Below the pieces are notes generated by a model. That model saw only the letters and a list, made by a program, of their open reading frames with translations, did not search any database and was not told the origin of the DNA. A DNA stretch of 6,744 nucleotides, from positions 1-6,744 of the forward strand of contig JAJRQP010000268.1 in NCBI GenBank assembly GCA_024280195.1, in the 5' to 3' direction. Each line of letters begins with the position of its first letter. The stretch's first letter is position 1. This document shows positions 6,271 through 6,744 of the stretch, piece by piece. This stretch comes from Bacteroidota bacterium (GTDB lineage Bacteria; Bacteroidota; Bacteroidia; Flavobacteriales_D; Crocinitomicaceae). Both the position numbers and the translations under genes were made by a program.

Positions 6271-6744
6271 ATGGCATTAAAACAATTTTTTTCACAGAAG
6301 ATGGACCAACGTCTTTCTCCTCAACAGATTCAATTGATGAAGTTGTTGCAAGTGCCAACAATGGAACTTGAAACAAGAATCAAGCAAGAAATAGAGGAGA
6401 ACCCTGCATTAGAAGAAGGTGCGGAAGAGAAAGATGACGAAGAGATTGAAGAGCAAGAAGAGGAGGTTGTTGAAGAAGATTTTAACATTGAAGATTATTT
6501 AGCAGACGATGCAGATTACAAAACGCAAGTCAACAATAAAAGTAAAGATGATGAAGAAAAAGTAATCCCTCTTTCTGGAGATAAATCTTTTCACGAACGT
6601 TTAACTACGCAATTACACATGCGCAAACTTTCTGATGAGCAATTCGTCATTGCGGACACATTAATTGGAAATTTAGATGAGTCAGGATATCTAAACAGAG
6701 AGATTGAAGCAATTGTTGACGATTTAGCATTCTCCTATAATTTA
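6271..6744 (+). CDS. rpoN: RNA polymerase sigma-54 factor, N-terminal part (cut by window end)
   Basis: Alternative sigma factor that directs RNA polymerase to -24/-12 promoters and needs ATP-driven enhancer-binding activators. The frame opens at ATG 6271 and is open to the last base (158 residues, roughly a third of the usual length), so the 3' end lies beyond the window. Region I is clear at about residues 9-49: QKMDQRLSPQQIQLMKLLQV, then ELETRIKQEIEENPALEE. Residues 47-98 form a very acidic region II, with runs such as EEIEEQEEEVVEED. The core-binding region begins near 102-140 (SFHERLTTQL, LIGNLDESGYL). The core-binding tail, DNA-binding HTH and RpoN box are not in view. The start is supported by region I lying close to the N-terminus and by an A-rich leader. 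TATTTTAG at 6239-6246 fits the -7 box with one mismatch and could be a weak promoter. Confidence 0.96.
   Translation, partial: MALKQFFSQKMDQRLSPQQIQLMKLLQVPTMELETRIKQEIEENPALEEGAEEKDDEEIEEQEEEVVEEDFNIEDYLADDADYKTQVNNKSKDDEEKVIPLSGDKSFHERLTTQLHMRKLSDEQFVIADTLIGNLDESGYLNREIEAIVDDLAFSYNL

Overview
The window looks like chromosomal DNA of a Bacteroidota bacterium, most likely Flavobacteriales-like. The reasons are an AT-rich sequence, genes starting without clear Shine-Dalgarno sites, a TAnnTTTG promoter-type box, signal peptides ending in A|Q, and three type IX secretion system (T9SS) hallmarks: a gliding-type C-terminal sorting domain, a PorP/SprF protein and a PorE-like OmpA protein. The species cannot be named from this window.

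Layout: all genes are on the + strand and tightly packed. (1) Positions 1-1392 hold the 3' end of a large secreted repeat protein. It has alternating Ig-like modules in a 182-residue composite repeat, then a calcium-type Asp-rich linker and a type B T9SS sorting domain. A short hairpin with a T-rich tail follows (1401-1432). (2) Positions 1439-2353 encode a PorP/SprF-family outer-membrane protein. (3) Positions 2381-4663 encode a periplasmic PorE-like protein with TPR, PD40 propeller, two carboxypeptidase-regulatory-like domains and an OmpA peptidoglycan-binding domain. A strong intrinsic terminator (4685-4719) closes this block. (4) Positions 4780-6219 encode a complete asparaginyl-tRNA synthetase (asnS). 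(5) Positions 6271-6744 encode the N-terminal third or so of sigma-54 (rpoN), cut by the window edge.

How they fit together: genes 1-3 look like a dedicated surface-display cassette. The adhesin-like protein would pass through the T9SS by its type B signal. The PorP/SprF partner is probably needed for its export or attachment. The PorE-like protein would anchor that partner to peptidoglycan. Genes 4-5 are housekeeping and apparently a separate transcription unit.

There is no intergenic stretch over 300 bases; the longest is 116 bases (4664-4779). I see no RNA genes, mobile elements, CRISPR or clear signs of recent transfer. I do not see a wholly undescribed system. The most unusual element is the composite Cys-rich repeat architecture of the exported protein, including an exact 128-base internal duplication.
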